A DNA stretch of 64,000 nucleotides, taken from CAXMST01 sp032122625 (lineage in GTDB: Bacteria; Actinomycetota; Thermoleophilia; Solirubrobacterales; 70-9). Made by a program: the position numbers and the translations under genes. Where the stretch lies: the NCBI GenBank assembly GCA_032122625.1, contig JAQBGG010000004.1:56301-120300 (forward strand). The letters are read 5' to 3'. This document shows, in pieces, positions 7,734 through 16,441 of this stretch; position 1 is the stretch's first letter; every line of letters begins with the position of its first letter. The notes beneath the pieces were generated by a model that was given only the letters and a program-made list of their open reading frames with translations, did not search any database and had not been told where the DNA came from.

Positions 7734-8246
7734 ATGGCTCAGATCACGCTTCACCAGGGTGACATCACCCTCGACGTTGCGGCTGATGCAATCGTCAACG
7801 CGGCGAACGAGAGCCTGCTCGGCGGCGGCGGCGTCGATGGCGCGATTCACCGGGCGGCCGGCCCTGAGCTGCTCGAGGAATGCGTCGGCCTCGGCGGTTG
7901 TCGGACGGGCGACGCGAAGATCACCGGGGCCGGCGCTCTGCCGGCTGATTTCGTGATCCACGCGGTCGGCCCGGTATGGCATGGGGGAGGGCAGGGTGAG
8001 CCCGAGTTTCTCGCGGCCTGTCATCGACGTTCGATCGCGCTTGCCGCCGAGCACGGCTGCGAGCGCGTCGCCTTCCCGGCGATCTCAACCGGCCTCTATC
8101 GCTACCCGCTGGATCAAGCAGCCGAGGTGGCTTTGCGGACGACCGCCGATGCGCTCGCCGACCAGGAGGTGGTCGAGGAGGCCCGGTTCTGGCTCTTCAG
8201 TCCCGCATCCCACGCGGCCTTCGAGCGGGCCCTGCAGCGGCTCTGA
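7734..8246 (+). CDS. Macro-domain protein (ADP-ribose binding, probable O-acetyl-ADP-ribose or ADP-ribosyl hydrolase)
   Basis: A 170-residue single macro domain. It shows GDIT, the NAAN motif (residues 22-25), the glycine loop GGGVDGAIH (31-39), and AISTGLYRYP in the distal phosphate loop, as in YmdB/MacroD-type deacetylases and hydrolases. The Asn of NAAN and the GGGVDGAIH loop are kept, so it should be active on ADP-ribose-linked substrates; the exact substrate cannot be told. It lies 43 bases after infB and 26 before rbfA, inside a block that normally goes from infB to rbfA. GTG 7731 is an alternative start. Confidence 0.9.
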   Translation: MAQITLHQGDITLDVAADAIVNAANESLLGGGGVDGAIHRAAGPELLEECVGLGGCRTGDAKITGAGALPADFVIHAVGPVWHGGGQGEPEFLAACHRRSIALAAEHGCERVAFPAISTGLYRYPLDQAAEVALRTTADALADQEVVEEARFWLFSPASHAAFERALQRL

Positions 8247-8258
8247 GGGGCGAATGTC

Positions 8259-8264
8259 TAGACT
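8259..8264 (+). promoter_or_regulatory. Candidate leaderless -10 box (TAGACT) for rbfA
   Basis: TAGACT lies eight bases before the rbfA ATG. The identical hexamer at the same spacing precedes hflX (47333). It would give rbfA and the genes behind it a promoter of their own. Confidence 0.45.
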
Positions 8265-8272
8265 GCCCCGCC

Positions 8273-8638
8273 ATGGCAACCTCGCGGATGCGGCGCGTCA
8301 ACGAGGTCATGAGGGAGGTCCTGGGCACCGCGATCAGCTCCGAGCTGCAGGACCCTCGCATCGGGTTCGTGACCGTTACATCAGTAGACACCAGCCCAGA
8401 CCTGAGGCACGCCCGTGTCTACGTCAGTGTGCTCGGATCCGAGCATGAGCAAGAGCAGACCCTCGCGGCGCTGCGCTCGGCCCACGGCCCGCTGCAGTCG
8501 GCGATCAACTCCCAGCTGCGGCTGAAGCGGACGCCGGCGCTCAACTTCACCTACGACGACAGCATCGAGCGCGCCGACCGGATCACGCGGATGCTCGACA
8601 GCGACGATGGGCCCGAAGAGCCCGAGCAGCCAGAGTGA
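8273..8638 (+). CDS. rbfA: Ribosome-binding factor A
   Basis: Assists late maturation of 16S rRNA in the 30S subunit. The 121-residue protein has the family's KH-like fold: RMRRVNEVMREVL at the start, then LQDPRIGFVTVTSVDTSPDLRHARVYVS in two conserved blocks, and LKRTPALNFTYDDSIERADRI near the end. Usual length. Its stop overlaps the nrnA start by four bases (GTGA), indicating coupling with the next gene. Confidence 0.95.
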   Translation: MATSRMRRVNEVMREVLGTAISSELQDPRIGFVTVTSVDTSPDLRHARVYVSVLGSEHEQEQTLAALRSAHGPLQSAINSQLRLKRTPALNFTYDDSIERADRITRMLDSDDGPEEPEQPE

Positions 8639-9642
8639 GCGAGGTGGCGAGCCGGACCGAGGAAATCGAGGCCGCTGTGGCCGCAGTGGTCGCGCGCTTG
8701 GGCGGCGATGAGCGCTTCCTCTTGACCACCCACGAGGGCCCCGACGGCGATGCGCTCGGCTCCCTGCTGGCGCTGCACGGGATCCTCACTCAACTCGGCC
8801 GCGACTCGGTCATGTTCCTCGCGGAGAAGGAGTTCCCGCTGCCGGTCGAGTACCGGTTCATGCCCCTTCAGGAGGTCTTCCACGAGCCCCCGGCCGACCT
8901 CGCCGACCGCACGGTTGTCTTCCTCGACTGCGGCAACATCGACCGGATGCCCGTCGATTGGCTGCAGGAGGGCGGCGACATCCTCAACATCGACCACCAT
9001 CACGACAACACCCGGTTCGGCTCGATCAACCTGGTCGACGACACCGCGGCCTGTACGGCCGAGATCGTTTTCGAGCTCGCCGGCCTGCTCGGCGCGCAGC
9101 TAACCCCTGAGATCGCAGCCGCGCTCTACGTCGGGCTGATCACCGACACCGGAATGTTCATGTACGAGAACACCGATGCCCGCAGTCACCGCGTTGCCGC
9201 GGCACTGATCGAGGCCGGGGTCGATGTCAACGAGATCTTCCGCCGGCTCTACGAGCGCATGCCGGAGGCGAAGCTGCGGTTGCTGGCCCGCTCGCTTGAT
9301 CGGGTCGAGCGGCACCTCGACGGGGCGCTCTCGCTGACCTATGTCTCGATCGAGGACTACGAGGCGACCGGCGCTGACGAGGTGCTGACCGAGGGGATCA
9401 TCGACTTCATCCGGGCGCTCGACGGCACCGCTGTCGCCGCTGTGGTCCGCGACAAGCCGAACGCCGGCGGTGAGGCCCGCAAGGTGAGCCTGCGCTCGAC
9501 CGACGGACACGTCGATGTCTCCGAGATCGCCCGCAAGATGGGCGGCGGCGGCCACCGGAGGGCGGCGGGCTTCTCCACCGACCTCAGCTACCACGAGGTC
9601 GTCAAGTTCCTCCAGGCGGAGATCGTCGCGCAGCTTGGCTGA
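8635..9642 (+). CDS. nrnA: DHH-family phosphoesterase, NrnA-type nanoRNase / pAp phosphatase
   Basis: Degrades short RNA oligonucleotides and 3-prime-phosphoadenosine-5-prime-phosphate. The 335-residue protein has metal ligands H33, D37 and D39 (THEGPDGDALGS), the DHH motif D120-H121-H122, and a C-terminal DHHA1 domain with GGGGHRRAAGF near the end, all expected of NrnA. GTG 8635 overlaps the rbfA stop. The rbfA-nrnA-truB-ribF order is common in Gram-positive bacteria, which backs the assignment over other DHH proteins. Confidence 0.92.
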   Translation: MSEVASRTEEIEAAVAAVVARLGGDERFLLTTHEGPDGDALGSLLALHGILTQLGRDSVMFLAEKEFPLPVEYRFMPLQEVFHEPPADLADRTVVFLDCGNIDRMPVDWLQEGGDILNIDHHHDNTRFGSINLVDDTAACTAEIVFELAGLLGAQLTPEIAAALYVGLITDTGMFMYENTDARSHRVAAALIEAGVDVNEIFRRLYERMPEAKLRLLARSLDRVERHLDGALSLTYVSIEDYEATGADEVLTEGIIDFIRALDGTAVAAVVRDKPNAGGEARKVSLRSTDGHVDVSEIARKMGGGGHRRAAGFSTDLSYHEVVKFLQAEIVAQLG

Positions 9643-10450
9643 GCCCGGGTCGGTCTCCGAGGCGGGCTTCCTGCTGGTCGACAAGCCGGCCGGACGCACA
9701 TCCCACCAGATCGTCGCCGCGGCCCGACGCGAGCATGGCCTCCGCGCCGGGCACGCCGGCACGCTCGATCCCTTCGCAACTGGGCTGCTGATCGTTCTGC
9801 TGGGCCGGGCCACGCGGCTGCAGCGTTACGTCCTCGGGCTGCCGAAGACCTACCTCGCCACGGCTCGGCTGGGCTGGCGCTCGACCACGGGCGACCCCGA
9901 GGGCGAGTTGACCGAGACCGGCAAGGTGCCCGAGCGACTCCAGCTTCCGACCGGGCGGATCACTCAGCGGGTGCCGCTCACATCGGCTGTCCGCGTCGAT
10001 GGCGAGCGGCTCTACAAGAAGGCCCACCGCGGCGAGGAGGACGTCGAGCGGCCCAGGCGCGAGGTCGAGGTCTACCGGGCCGACCTGCTCGAGACCGAGC
10101 CCGAGCGTGGCTTGGCGAGGTTCGAGATCGAGTGCTCGGCCGGGACCTATATCCGCACCCTCGTCGAGGAGCTGGGCGACGCCTATTGCGCGGAGCTACG
10201 ACGGACCGCCGTCGGCCACCTGCGGCTCGAGGACGCGAGCCAGCGCGTGCTTCCGGTCGAGCCGCTGGTCGCGCCGATGCCGGAGCGCAAGCTCAGTGCG
10301 GAGGAGGCGACGAAGGTGATCCACGGCGTCAAGCTCGCCGTTGGCGACGGCTCCCGGGAGGGTCCGATCCGACTTACCGTCGACGGCCGCCTGCTGGCGA
10401 TCGCGCGTGCGCGCGACGGGCTGCTCAAGACCGAGGTGGTGCTCGCGTGA
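9635..10450 (+). CDS. truB: tRNA pseudouridine(55) synthase
   Basis: Makes pseudouridine 55 in the T-loop of tRNAs. The protein is 271 residues from TTG 9635. It shows FLLVDKPAG at residues 12-20, the catalytic GTLDPFATG with Asp45, and the SAGTYIRTL motif, followed by a C-terminal PUA-like part. The frame is open further upstream, but that stretch overlaps nrnA out of frame and looks unlike protein. There is no ATG or GTG between the nrnA end and FLLVDKP, so a TTG start overlapping the nrnA stop by eight bases is the best choice. Confidence 0.92.
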   Translation: MAEPGSVSEAGFLLVDKPAGRTSHQIVAAARREHGLRAGHAGTLDPFATGLLIVLLGRATRLQRYVLGLPKTYLATARLGWRSTTGDPEGELTETGKVPERLQLPTGRITQRVPLTSAVRVDGERLYKKAHRGEEDVERPRREVEVYRADLLETEPERGLARFEIECSAGTYIRTLVEELGDAYCAELRRTAVGHLRLEDASQRVLPVEPLVAPMPERKLSAEEATKVIHGVKLAVGDGSREGPIRLTVDGRLLAIARARDGLLKTEVVLA

Positions 10451-10475
10451 GAGAGTGGGGGAGAGGGATCCGACG

Positions 10476-11366
10476 ATGAGCGTCCGCGTTACAAGCCTGC
10501 CCGATGCCGAGCCACGCAGGCGCCGGATCGCGATCGGAACCTTCGACGGCGTCCACGTCGGCCATCGCGCGGTGATCGGTGACGCCGAGACGGTGCTCAC
10601 CTTCGAGCCACACCCACTGCAGGTGATTCATCCGGAGGCGGCGCCGAAGCTGATCATGCCGTTTGGGGTCAAGCGCGACGTGATCGAGGGCCTCGGGGTC
10701 GAGGAGATCGTCGTGATCCCCTTCGACCGCGAGTTCGCCTCGATCGATCCGGTCGATTTCTGCGAGCGAATCCTGGTCGGAACCCTCGGCGCCGCTCACG
10801 TCTCCGTCGGCGAGAACTTCCGCTTCGGGGCCAGGGCGAAGGGCACCCCGGAGCTGCTCGCCTCCCGCGAGGAGTTCGAGACCCGCGTGGTCCCGCTGGT
10901 CGAGGTGGACGGCGAGACTGTCTCCTCGACCCGGATCCGGGCCCTCGTTTCCGCCGGCGAGGTCGACGATGCCGCCAGGTGCCTGGGCTCACCCTTCATG
11001 GTCGAGGGCACCGTTACGAGCGGTGATCGGCGCGGCCGCACACTCGGCTTCCCGACGGCCAACCTGGTTCCCGACGATGCCGTCGTCTGCCCCGGCCACG
11101 GCGTCTACGCCGCTTTCGCCAACGGGCGCCCGGCGGCGGTCAACGTCGGCGTTCGCCCAACCTTCGAGACCGGCCGCGGCGTGCTGATCGAGACCCACAT
11201 CATCGACCACGACGAGGACCTCTACGACAAGCCTCTGCGGGTCGCCTTCGCGAAGCGGCTCCGGGGTGAGAAGCGGTTCGCTGGAACCGAGGATCTGATC
11301 GCGCAGATGAACCGTGACGTCGAGGAGGCGCGGGAGGTCTGTGCTAGCTTCTCGCGCTCGCGCTGA
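10476..11366 (+). CDS. ribF: Bifunctional riboflavin kinase / FAD synthetase
   Basis: Phosphorylates riboflavin to FMN and adenylates FMN to FAD. The 296-residue protein has the nucleotidyltransferase motif GTFDGVHVGH at residues 21-30, the SSTRIR motif, and a C-terminal riboflavin kinase domain starting GTVTSGDRRGRTLGFPTAN. The first domain is slightly shorter than usual after the start helix. A purine-rich Shine-Dalgarno (GGGGGAGAGGGA) lies upstream of ATG 10476. The gene follows truB by 25 bases in the usual truB-ribF order. Confidence 0.95.
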   Translation: MSVRVTSLPDAEPRRRRIAIGTFDGVHVGHRAVIGDAETVLTFEPHPLQVIHPEAAPKLIMPFGVKRDVIEGLGVEEIVVIPFDREFASIDPVDFCERILVGTLGAAHVSVGENFRFGARAKGTPELLASREEFETRVVPLVEVDGETVSSTRIRALVSAGEVDDAARCLGSPFMVEGTVTSGDRRGRTLGFPTANLVPDDAVVCPGHGVYAAFANGRPAAVNVGVRPTFETGRGVLIETHIIDHDEDLYDKPLRVAFAKRLRGEKRFAGTEDLIAQMNRDVEEAREVCASFSRSR

Positions 11367-11405
11367 CGGCGAGTCGGCAGCGACCCCCTATCCTTTCCCG
11401 CAGAG

Positions 11406-11675
11406 ATGACGATCACCAAAGAGCAAAAGGCAGAGCTGGCCGGGAAGTACGGCCGCGGCGACAACGACACCGGCTCCACCGAGGTCCAGGTCGCGATCCT
11501 CACCGAGCGCATCAACGAGCTCACCGAGCACCTGCGCGAGCACAAGAAGGATCACCACAGCCGACGCGGCCTCTTGATGCTGGTCGGCCGTCGCCGTCGC
11601 CTGCTCCGCTATCTGGAGAGCAAGGACCTGGAGCGCTACCGCGGGCTCGTCGGTGACCTCGGCCTGCGCCGGTGA
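11406..11675 (+). CDS. rpsO: 30S ribosomal protein S15
   Basis: Primary binding protein of the 16S rRNA central domain. All 89 residues match the family in length and pattern: DTGSTEVQVAILTERI, LTEHLREHKKDHHSRRGL and LVGRRRRLLRYL. It lies 39 bases after ribF. In many bacteria pnp follows rpsO directly; here two redox genes lie between. Its stop overlaps the next start (GTGA). Confidence 0.97.
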   Translation: MTITKEQKAELAGKYGRGDNDTGSTEVQVAILTERINELTEHLREHKKDHHSRRGLLMLVGRRRRLLRYLESKDLERYRGLVGDLGLRR

Positions 11676-12130
11676 TCGAAGCCGGCACCAGGGCTCCTGA
11701 CTTCACGCTCGAGGATCAGGATCAGAACGAGGTCTCGCTCTCCGACTTCGCCGGCACCAAGCTCGTGATCGCTTTCTACCCCGCCGACTTCAGCTCGGTC
11801 TGCACCGCTCAGCTCTCGATCTACCAGGAGGTCATTGAGGAGATCGAAGAGCGGGGCGCAAAGCTGATCGGCATCAGCGTCGATTCCGTCTTCTCCCATA
11901 AGGCCCTCCAGGAGGAACTCGGGCTGTCGATCCCGTTGCTGTCTGATTTTCACCCCAAGGGCGAGGTCGCCCGCGCCTACGGCGCTCTGATCGAGAAGCG
12001 CGGCCATGCGAACCGTTCGCTCGTCCTGGTCGACGAGGATGGGACCGTCGCCTTCTCGATGGCAGCGCCGACGCCGCTTGAGATCCCGGGCGCAAACGTC
12101 ATCTTCGACGCGCTCGAAGAGACCTCCTAA
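11672..12130 (+). CDS. 1-Cys peroxiredoxin (AhpE-like)
   Basis: Reduces hydrogen and organic peroxides. The 152-residue thioredoxin-fold protein has the peroxidatic motif P37-x3-S41-x2-C44 (YPADFSSVCT). No other cysteine is present anywhere in the protein, so it must be resolved by an outside thiol, as in AhpE-type enzymes. The GTG start at 11672 overlaps the rpsO stop, so it is translated with the ribosomal gene. The thioredoxin-fold protein next to it, 16 bases downstream, is a possible partner; this is inference. Confidence 0.88.
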   Translation: MIEAGTRAPDFTLEDQDQNEVSLSDFAGTKLVIAFYPADFSSVCTAQLSIYQEVIEEIEERGAKLIGISVDSVFSHKALQEELGLSIPLLSDFHPKGEVARAYGALIEKRGHANRSLVLVDEDGTVAFSMAAPTPLEIPGANVIFDALEETS

Positions 12131-12146
12131 CTCCCCGGTTGAGCCG

Positions 12147-12656
12147 ATGGCCACGGATCTCGGCAGCGCCGCGGTCCCACCGCCCGCGGATGACGATCAT
12201 CGTCGTGGCTCCGGGCCGCCGGTGGTCCTCTATCTCGACCTGGCCTGCCCGCACTGCGCCGCGGATTGGCTCGCGGTCCGCGAGCTACCTTTGAGCCTCT
12301 GTGTCCGGCACTTCCCGATCGCCAGCAAGCGGCCCCGAGCGCCGGCGCTGCATGCGGCCGTCGAGGCGGCCGCCGGCATGGGCGGGGAGCCCGTGTTCTG
12401 GTCGTTCTGGGATTCACTGATGGAGGACCAGGGCCACCACGATGATCCTCATCTGTGGCAGCGGGCCGCGCGGTTCGGCCTCGATATCAGCCGTTTCGAT
12501 GCGGAGCGGCGCGGGGAGGTTGTCGCCGAGCGGGTGCAGCGCGACTTCCGCAGCGGCATTCGGGGCGGCGTCGTCGGCACCCCGGCGGGGTTCATCGGCT
12601 CAGAGCTGATCCGCGGTGATCTCGCCATGGCTCTAGCCGAACTGGCCTCGGCGTAG
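12147..12656 (+). CDS. DsbA/FrnE-like thioredoxin-fold protein with CPHC motif
   Basis: A 169-residue protein with a dithiol C34-P-H-C37 after a beta-strand (VVLYLDLACPHC), a helical insertion (about 65-130), and a TPAGF segment near residue 149 that holds the cis-proline. This is the plan of DsbA-type oxidoreductases, where CPHC is the classic active site. There is no signal peptide or membrane anchor, so it probably works in the cytosol, unlike true DsbA; a reductant for the peroxiredoxin just upstream is possible. The start ATG 12147 is 16 bases after that gene. Confidence 0.8.
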   Translation: MATDLGSAAVPPPADDDHRRGSGPPVVLYLDLACPHCAADWLAVRELPLSLCVRHFPIASKRPRAPALHAAVEAAAGMGGEPVFWSFWDSLMEDQGHHDDPHLWQRAARFGLDISRFDAERRGEVVAERVQRDFRSGIRGGVVGTPAGFIGSELIRGDLAMALAELASA

Positions 12657-12677
12657 GCCGAGTCGGTGGCCGCTCCG

Positions 12678-12705
12678 TTGTGATCGTCTGAGCGATCTGT
12701 AAGCT
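12678..12705 (+). promoter_or_regulatory. Candidate pnp promoter
   Basis: TTGTGA (12678-12683), 16 bases, then TAAGCT (12700-12705). The start would be near 12712, leaving a pnp leader of about 100 bases with a small hairpin (around 12706-12722) and a palindrome at 12756-12772. Confidence 0.45.
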
Positions 12706-12755
12706 TCTGCAACTAAGCAGAGCAATCTGAGAGAAACAAAGGCGCCGTCATCGCT

Positions 12756-12772
12756 CGGGAAACCGTTTCCCG
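12756..12772. promoter_or_regulatory. 17-bp palindrome in the pnp leader
   Basis: Eight bases (12756-12763) mirror eight bases (12765-12772) around a central C. As RNA it could form only a 7-bp hairpin with a three-base loop; as DNA it resembles a dimeric repressor operator with an AAAC-GTTT core. In other bacteria PNPase controls its own mRNA through a leader hairpin, so either reading is possible. Confidence 0.4.
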
Positions 12773-12814
12773 CAGCCGGACGCGACGGCCCTACGGAAGG
12801 AAAACGAAATACGT

Positions 12815-15088
12815 ATGAGTATGTTTGACGTGAGCCGCGTCTCTGTGGAGATTGGCGGCGAGGAAATCTCGTTCGAAACCGGCAAGTTTGCCCGGCAGGC
12901 GAGTGGCGCGGTTGTCGTCCGCAGCGGGGACACGATGGTCCTCGGCACGGCCACCAAAGGACGCCTCAAGGACTTTGACTTCCTACCCCTGACCGTTGAC
13001 GTCGAGGAGCGCCACTACGCGGTCGGCAAGATCCCCGGCTCCTACTTCAGGCGCGAGGCTCGCGCCGGCGAGAAGGCGACGCTCACGTGCCGCATGATCG
13101 ACCGGCCGCTGCGCCCGCTCTTCCCCAAGGGCTGGAAGTACGAGACCCAATTGGTCTCGACGCCGATGTCGGTGGACCACGTCCACCCGTACGACATCCT
13201 GGCGATGAACGGCGCCTCCGCTGCGCTCGCCGTCTCCGACATCCCGGTCGCCGAGTACGTCGGCGCCGTGCGCGTCGGCAAGGTTGACGGTGACTTCGTC
13301 GTCAACCCCTCCGAGGAGTTGCACCAGGAGATGGAGATGGATCTGATCGTCTCCGGCTCCAAGGACGCGATCCTGATGGTCGAGTGTGGCGCCGACGGCG
13401 TCAGCGAGGCCGACGTTCTCGACGCCCTCGACATCGCCCACAGCGAGATCAAGAAGCTGATCGGCGCGATGGAGGAGCTGGCTGAGAAGGCCGGCAAGGA
13501 AAAGGTCGAGGTCGAGGCCCCGGTCACCGACGAGTCGCTGATCGCCAAGATCAACGACGGCTTCGGAGCCAAGCTGGAAGAGGCCACGCAGGTCAAGGAC
13601 AAGCTCGATCGCGAGGACGCGATCGACGCCGTCAAGGACGAGGTCAAGGCCGAGCTCGCTCCCGAGAGTGGTGACGAGGACGCCGACGCGGCGCTCGGCG
13701 CCGAGGTCTCGCGCCACTTCGGCATCGTCGAGAAGGAGATGATCCGCAAGCACATCGCCGTGGACAAGAAGCGTCCCGACGGTCGCGCTCAGGATGAGAT
13801 CCGCCCGATCGAGACCGAGGTCGACATCGCCCCCCGTGTGCACGGCTCAGCGCTGTTTACCCGTGGCGAGACGCAGATTCTCTCCAACGTCGCTCTGGGC
13901 ACGACCCGGATGGACATGCGGCTCGACAACCTCGGGCTGCAGGAGAAGAAGACCTTCCTGCACCACTACAACTTCCCGCCCTACTCGGTCGGCGAGGCTG
14001 GGTTCATGCGGGGTCCGAAGCGCCGGGACATCGGCCACGGAGCGCTCGCCGAGCGGGCGCTGCTGCCGACGATTCCCGACCAGGACGATTTCCCGTACGT
14101 GACGCGGGTCGTCTCCGAGACGCTGGAGTCAAACGGCTCCTCGTCGATGGGATCGGTCTGCGCGTCCTCGATGGCCCTGCAGGCGGCCGGCGTACCGGTC
14201 TCCGCACCGGTCGCGGGTGTCGCCATGGGCCTGATCAAGGAGGGCGATGACTACATCGTCCTCACCGACATCGCTGGAGTCGAGGATCACCTCGGTGACA
14301 TGGACTTCAAGGTGGCCGGGACCAAGGACGGGATCACCGCCCTGCAGATGGACATCAAGATCACCGGTGTGACCTTCGAGATCCTCAAGGATGCGCTCGA
14401 TCAGGCCAACGAGGGTCGTCAGTTCATCCTCGGCAAGATGGCCGAGTCGATCGACGGCCCGCGCGATCAGGTCAGTCCGACCGCTCCGCGGATCGAGTCG
14501 ATCAAGATCGACCCGGAGAAGATCGGCGCGGTGATCGGCAAGGGTGGCGAGACGATTCGCAGTCTCTGCGAGACCTACGAGGCCGAGATCGACGTCGAGG
14601 ACGACGGCACGGTCCGCGTCTACGCGGCCAACGGCGAGCTCGTCGAGGCCTGCGTCAAGGAGATCGAGATGATGACCCGCGAGGCGGAGGTCGGTGACAA
14701 GTTCACCGGCAAGGTCGTCAAGACGACCACCTTCGGTGCATTCATCGAGTTGGTCAAGGGCACCGACGGTCTGCTGCACATCAGCAACGTCAAGCCGGGC
14801 GAGCGTGTCGACACCGTCGACGATGTGATCAGCTCGGGCGACGAGATCGAGGTGACCGTGGTCGAGGTCGATCGTGAGCGCGGCCGGATCGGCCTGCGGC
14901 TCTCAGACGATCCGTCGATCGCCGGCAAGTCCGCTGAGGATCTGAGCAACATGGGCACCGGAGGAGACTCCGGCGGCCGTGGCGGCCGGGACCGGGGCGA
15001 GCGTGGCGGCCGGGACCGTGACCGCGGTGGCCGAGGTGGCCGCGACCGCGATCGCGGTGGCAGCCGCGAGCGCCGATCGCGCGACTAG
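12815..15088 (+). CDS. pnp: Polyribonucleotide nucleotidyltransferase (PNPase)
   Basis: Phosphorolytic 3-to-5 exoribonuclease of mRNA decay. The 757-residue protein has two RNase PH domains joined by an all-helical part (about 215-310), then KH (KIGAVIGKGGETIR near 568) and S1 (GKVVKTTTFGAFIEL near 632). The first core domain begins FETGKFARQASGAVVV, and the second carries the catalytic region TRGETQILS and MDFKVAGTKDGITALQMDIK. The last 40 residues are Gly/Arg/Asp repeats (GGRDRDRGG), an RNA-binding-like tail. ATG 12815 has a purine-rich GGAAGGAAAA upstream; a second ATG follows two codons later. Confidence 0.97.
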   Translation: MSMFDVSRVSVEIGGEEISFETGKFARQASGAVVVRSGDTMVLGTATKGRLKDFDFLPLTVDVEERHYAVGKIPGSYFRREARAGEKATLTCRMIDRPLRPLFPKGWKYETQLVSTPMSVDHVHPYDILAMNGASAALAVSDIPVAEYVGAVRVGKVDGDFVVNPSEELHQEMEMDLIVSGSKDAILMVECGADGVSEADVLDALDIAHSEIKKLIGAMEELAEKAGKEKVEVEAPVTDESLIAKINDGFGAKLEEATQVKDKLDREDAIDAVKDEVKAELAPESGDEDADAALGAEVSRHFGIVEKEMIRKHIAVDKKRPDGRAQDEIRPIETEVDIAPRVHGSALFTRGETQILSNVALGTTRMDMRLDNLGLQEKKTFLHHYNFPPYSVGEAGFMRGPKRRDIGHGALAERALLPTIPDQDDFPYVTRVVSETLESNGSSSMGSVCASSMALQAAGVPVSAPVAGVAMGLIKEGDDYIVLTDIAGVEDHLGDMDFKVAGTKDGITALQMDIKITGVTFEILKDALDQANEGRQFILGKMAESIDGPRDQVSPTAPRIESIKIDPEKIGAVIGKGGETIRSLCETYEAEIDVEDDGTVRVYAANGELVEACVKEIEMMTREAEVGDKFTGKVVKTTTFGAFIELVKGTDGLLHISNVKPGERVDTVDDVISSGDEIEVTVVEVDRERGRIGLRLSDDPSIAGKSAEDLSNMGTGGDSGGRGGRDRGERGGRDRDRGGRGGRDRDRGGSRERRSRD

Positions 15089-15115
15089 ATCCCGCGCGCA
15101 GGAGCACCAGCCGAG

Positions 15116-16399
15116 TTGACCACACTCCCGGACGGCATCGAGCTGACTGAGTTGGAGGACGGCCTGCAGGTCGTCACCGAGGTCGTACCCTCGGTCCGCT
15201 CGGTCACGCTCGGGCTCTGGGTCCGGACAGGTTCAAGGGACGAGACCCCGGCGCAAGCCGGGGTCTCTCACTTTCTCGAGCACCTGCTCTTCAAGGGAAC
15301 CGAGCGCCACTCGGCGATCGAGCTTTCCGAGTACTTCGACGGCCTCGGCGCCGCGACCAACGCGGCGACCGGGAAGGAGACGACGCACCTCTACTCGCGC
15401 TTTGTCGATGAGCACACCGAGGGCGCCTTCGACGTGCTCGCCGAGATGTTCCTGCAGCCGACATTCCCCGAGATCGACTCCGAGCGCCAGGTCGTGATCG
15501 AGGAGATCGCGATGTATGAGGACGAGCCCTCCGATCGGGTCCACGACGTTCTCGCCAGTGCGGTTTTCGGCGACCATCCCCTCGGTCGCCGGGTGCTCGG
15601 CAGCGCCGAGGTGATCGCCGAGGTCCCGATCCCTGAGATCTCGAGGTATCACCAGGCTCGCTACGTCGGCTCCAACATCGTCGTCTCCGCCGCCGGCAGC
15701 CTCGAACACGAGCGCATCGTCGAGCTCGCAGGGCGCTACCTGAATCCACCGGTCAGTGCCGCCGCTCCCCCCGATCTTTCCGAGCCGGCCGACGAGCCGA
15801 GCCTGATCTTCTATCCGAAGGAGACCGAGCAGTACCACATCTGCTTCGGCGCTCCCGGAATCGCCCGTAACGATGAGCGCCGCTGGACGCTGGGGGCGCT
15901 CGATGCGATCTTCGGCGGGGCGACATCCTCGCGACTGTTCCGTGAGATCCGCGAAACTCGCGGGCTCGCCTACTCGGTCGGCTCCTACAGCGATCAGTAC
16001 CTGGAGCGAGGGATGGTCGCGATGTACGTCGGTACCCGCGAGGAGAACGTCGCCGAGGCCTGCGAGATCATCGGCCGCGAGCTCGAGCTGCTGCGGGCTG
16101 AGGGAGTCGGCGCCGAGGAGCTCGCTCGGGCCAAGGAACACATAAAGGGCCGGACCGTGCTCGCGCTCGAGTCGACGCCCGGGCGGATGAGCCGCAACGC
16201 CCGCTCGGCCCTCTTCGCCCTGCCCTTCCTCAGCATCGACGAGATCATCGCCAAGGTCGATGCGATCACCGCTGAGGATGTGATCGAGCTCGCGCGTGAG
16301 CTCTACGCTCCCGAGCGACTCTCGGCCGCTTGCATAGGCCCTGATGCGGCCCGCTTCCGCGACGCCGTCACCCCGGTCAGCGCAGCCCTCGCAGCCTGA
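15116..16399 (+). CDS. M16-family zinc metallopeptidase (processing-protease-like)
   Basis: A 427-residue protein with the inverted zinc motif HFLEH (H52, E55, H56) and the distal Glu in the block around residues 125-135 (QVVIEEIAMYEDE). A C-terminal inactive M16 half follows, with the R/Y element of GLAYSVGSY near residue 283. This is the mitochondrial-processing-peptidase-like or PqqL/YmxG type that commonly follows pnp in Gram-positive bacteria. No signal peptide, so cytosolic. The start is TTG 15116 with a GGAG 12 bases before; it gives the TTLPDGIEL N-terminus normal for the family. Confidence 0.92.
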   Translation: MTTLPDGIELTELEDGLQVVTEVVPSVRSVTLGLWVRTGSRDETPAQAGVSHFLEHLLFKGTERHSAIELSEYFDGLGAATNAATGKETTHLYSRFVDEHTEGAFDVLAEMFLQPTFPEIDSERQVVIEEIAMYEDEPSDRVHDVLASAVFGDHPLGRRVLGSAEVIAEVPIPEISRYHQARYVGSNIVVSAAGSLEHERIVELAGRYLNPPVSAAAPPDLSEPADEPSLIFYPKETEQYHICFGAPGIARNDERRWTLGALDAIFGGATSSRLFREIRETRGLAYSVGSYSDQYLERGMVAMYVGTREENVAEACEIIGRELELLRAEGVGAEELARAKEHIKGRTVLALESTPGRMSRNARSALFALPFLSIDEIIAKVDAITAEDVIELARELYAPERLSAACIGPDAARFRDAVTPVSAALAA

Positions 16400-16441
16400 C
16401 CGGGCCCCGGCTGGCTCGCTGGCCCGCAGCCGCCCCGGCTT

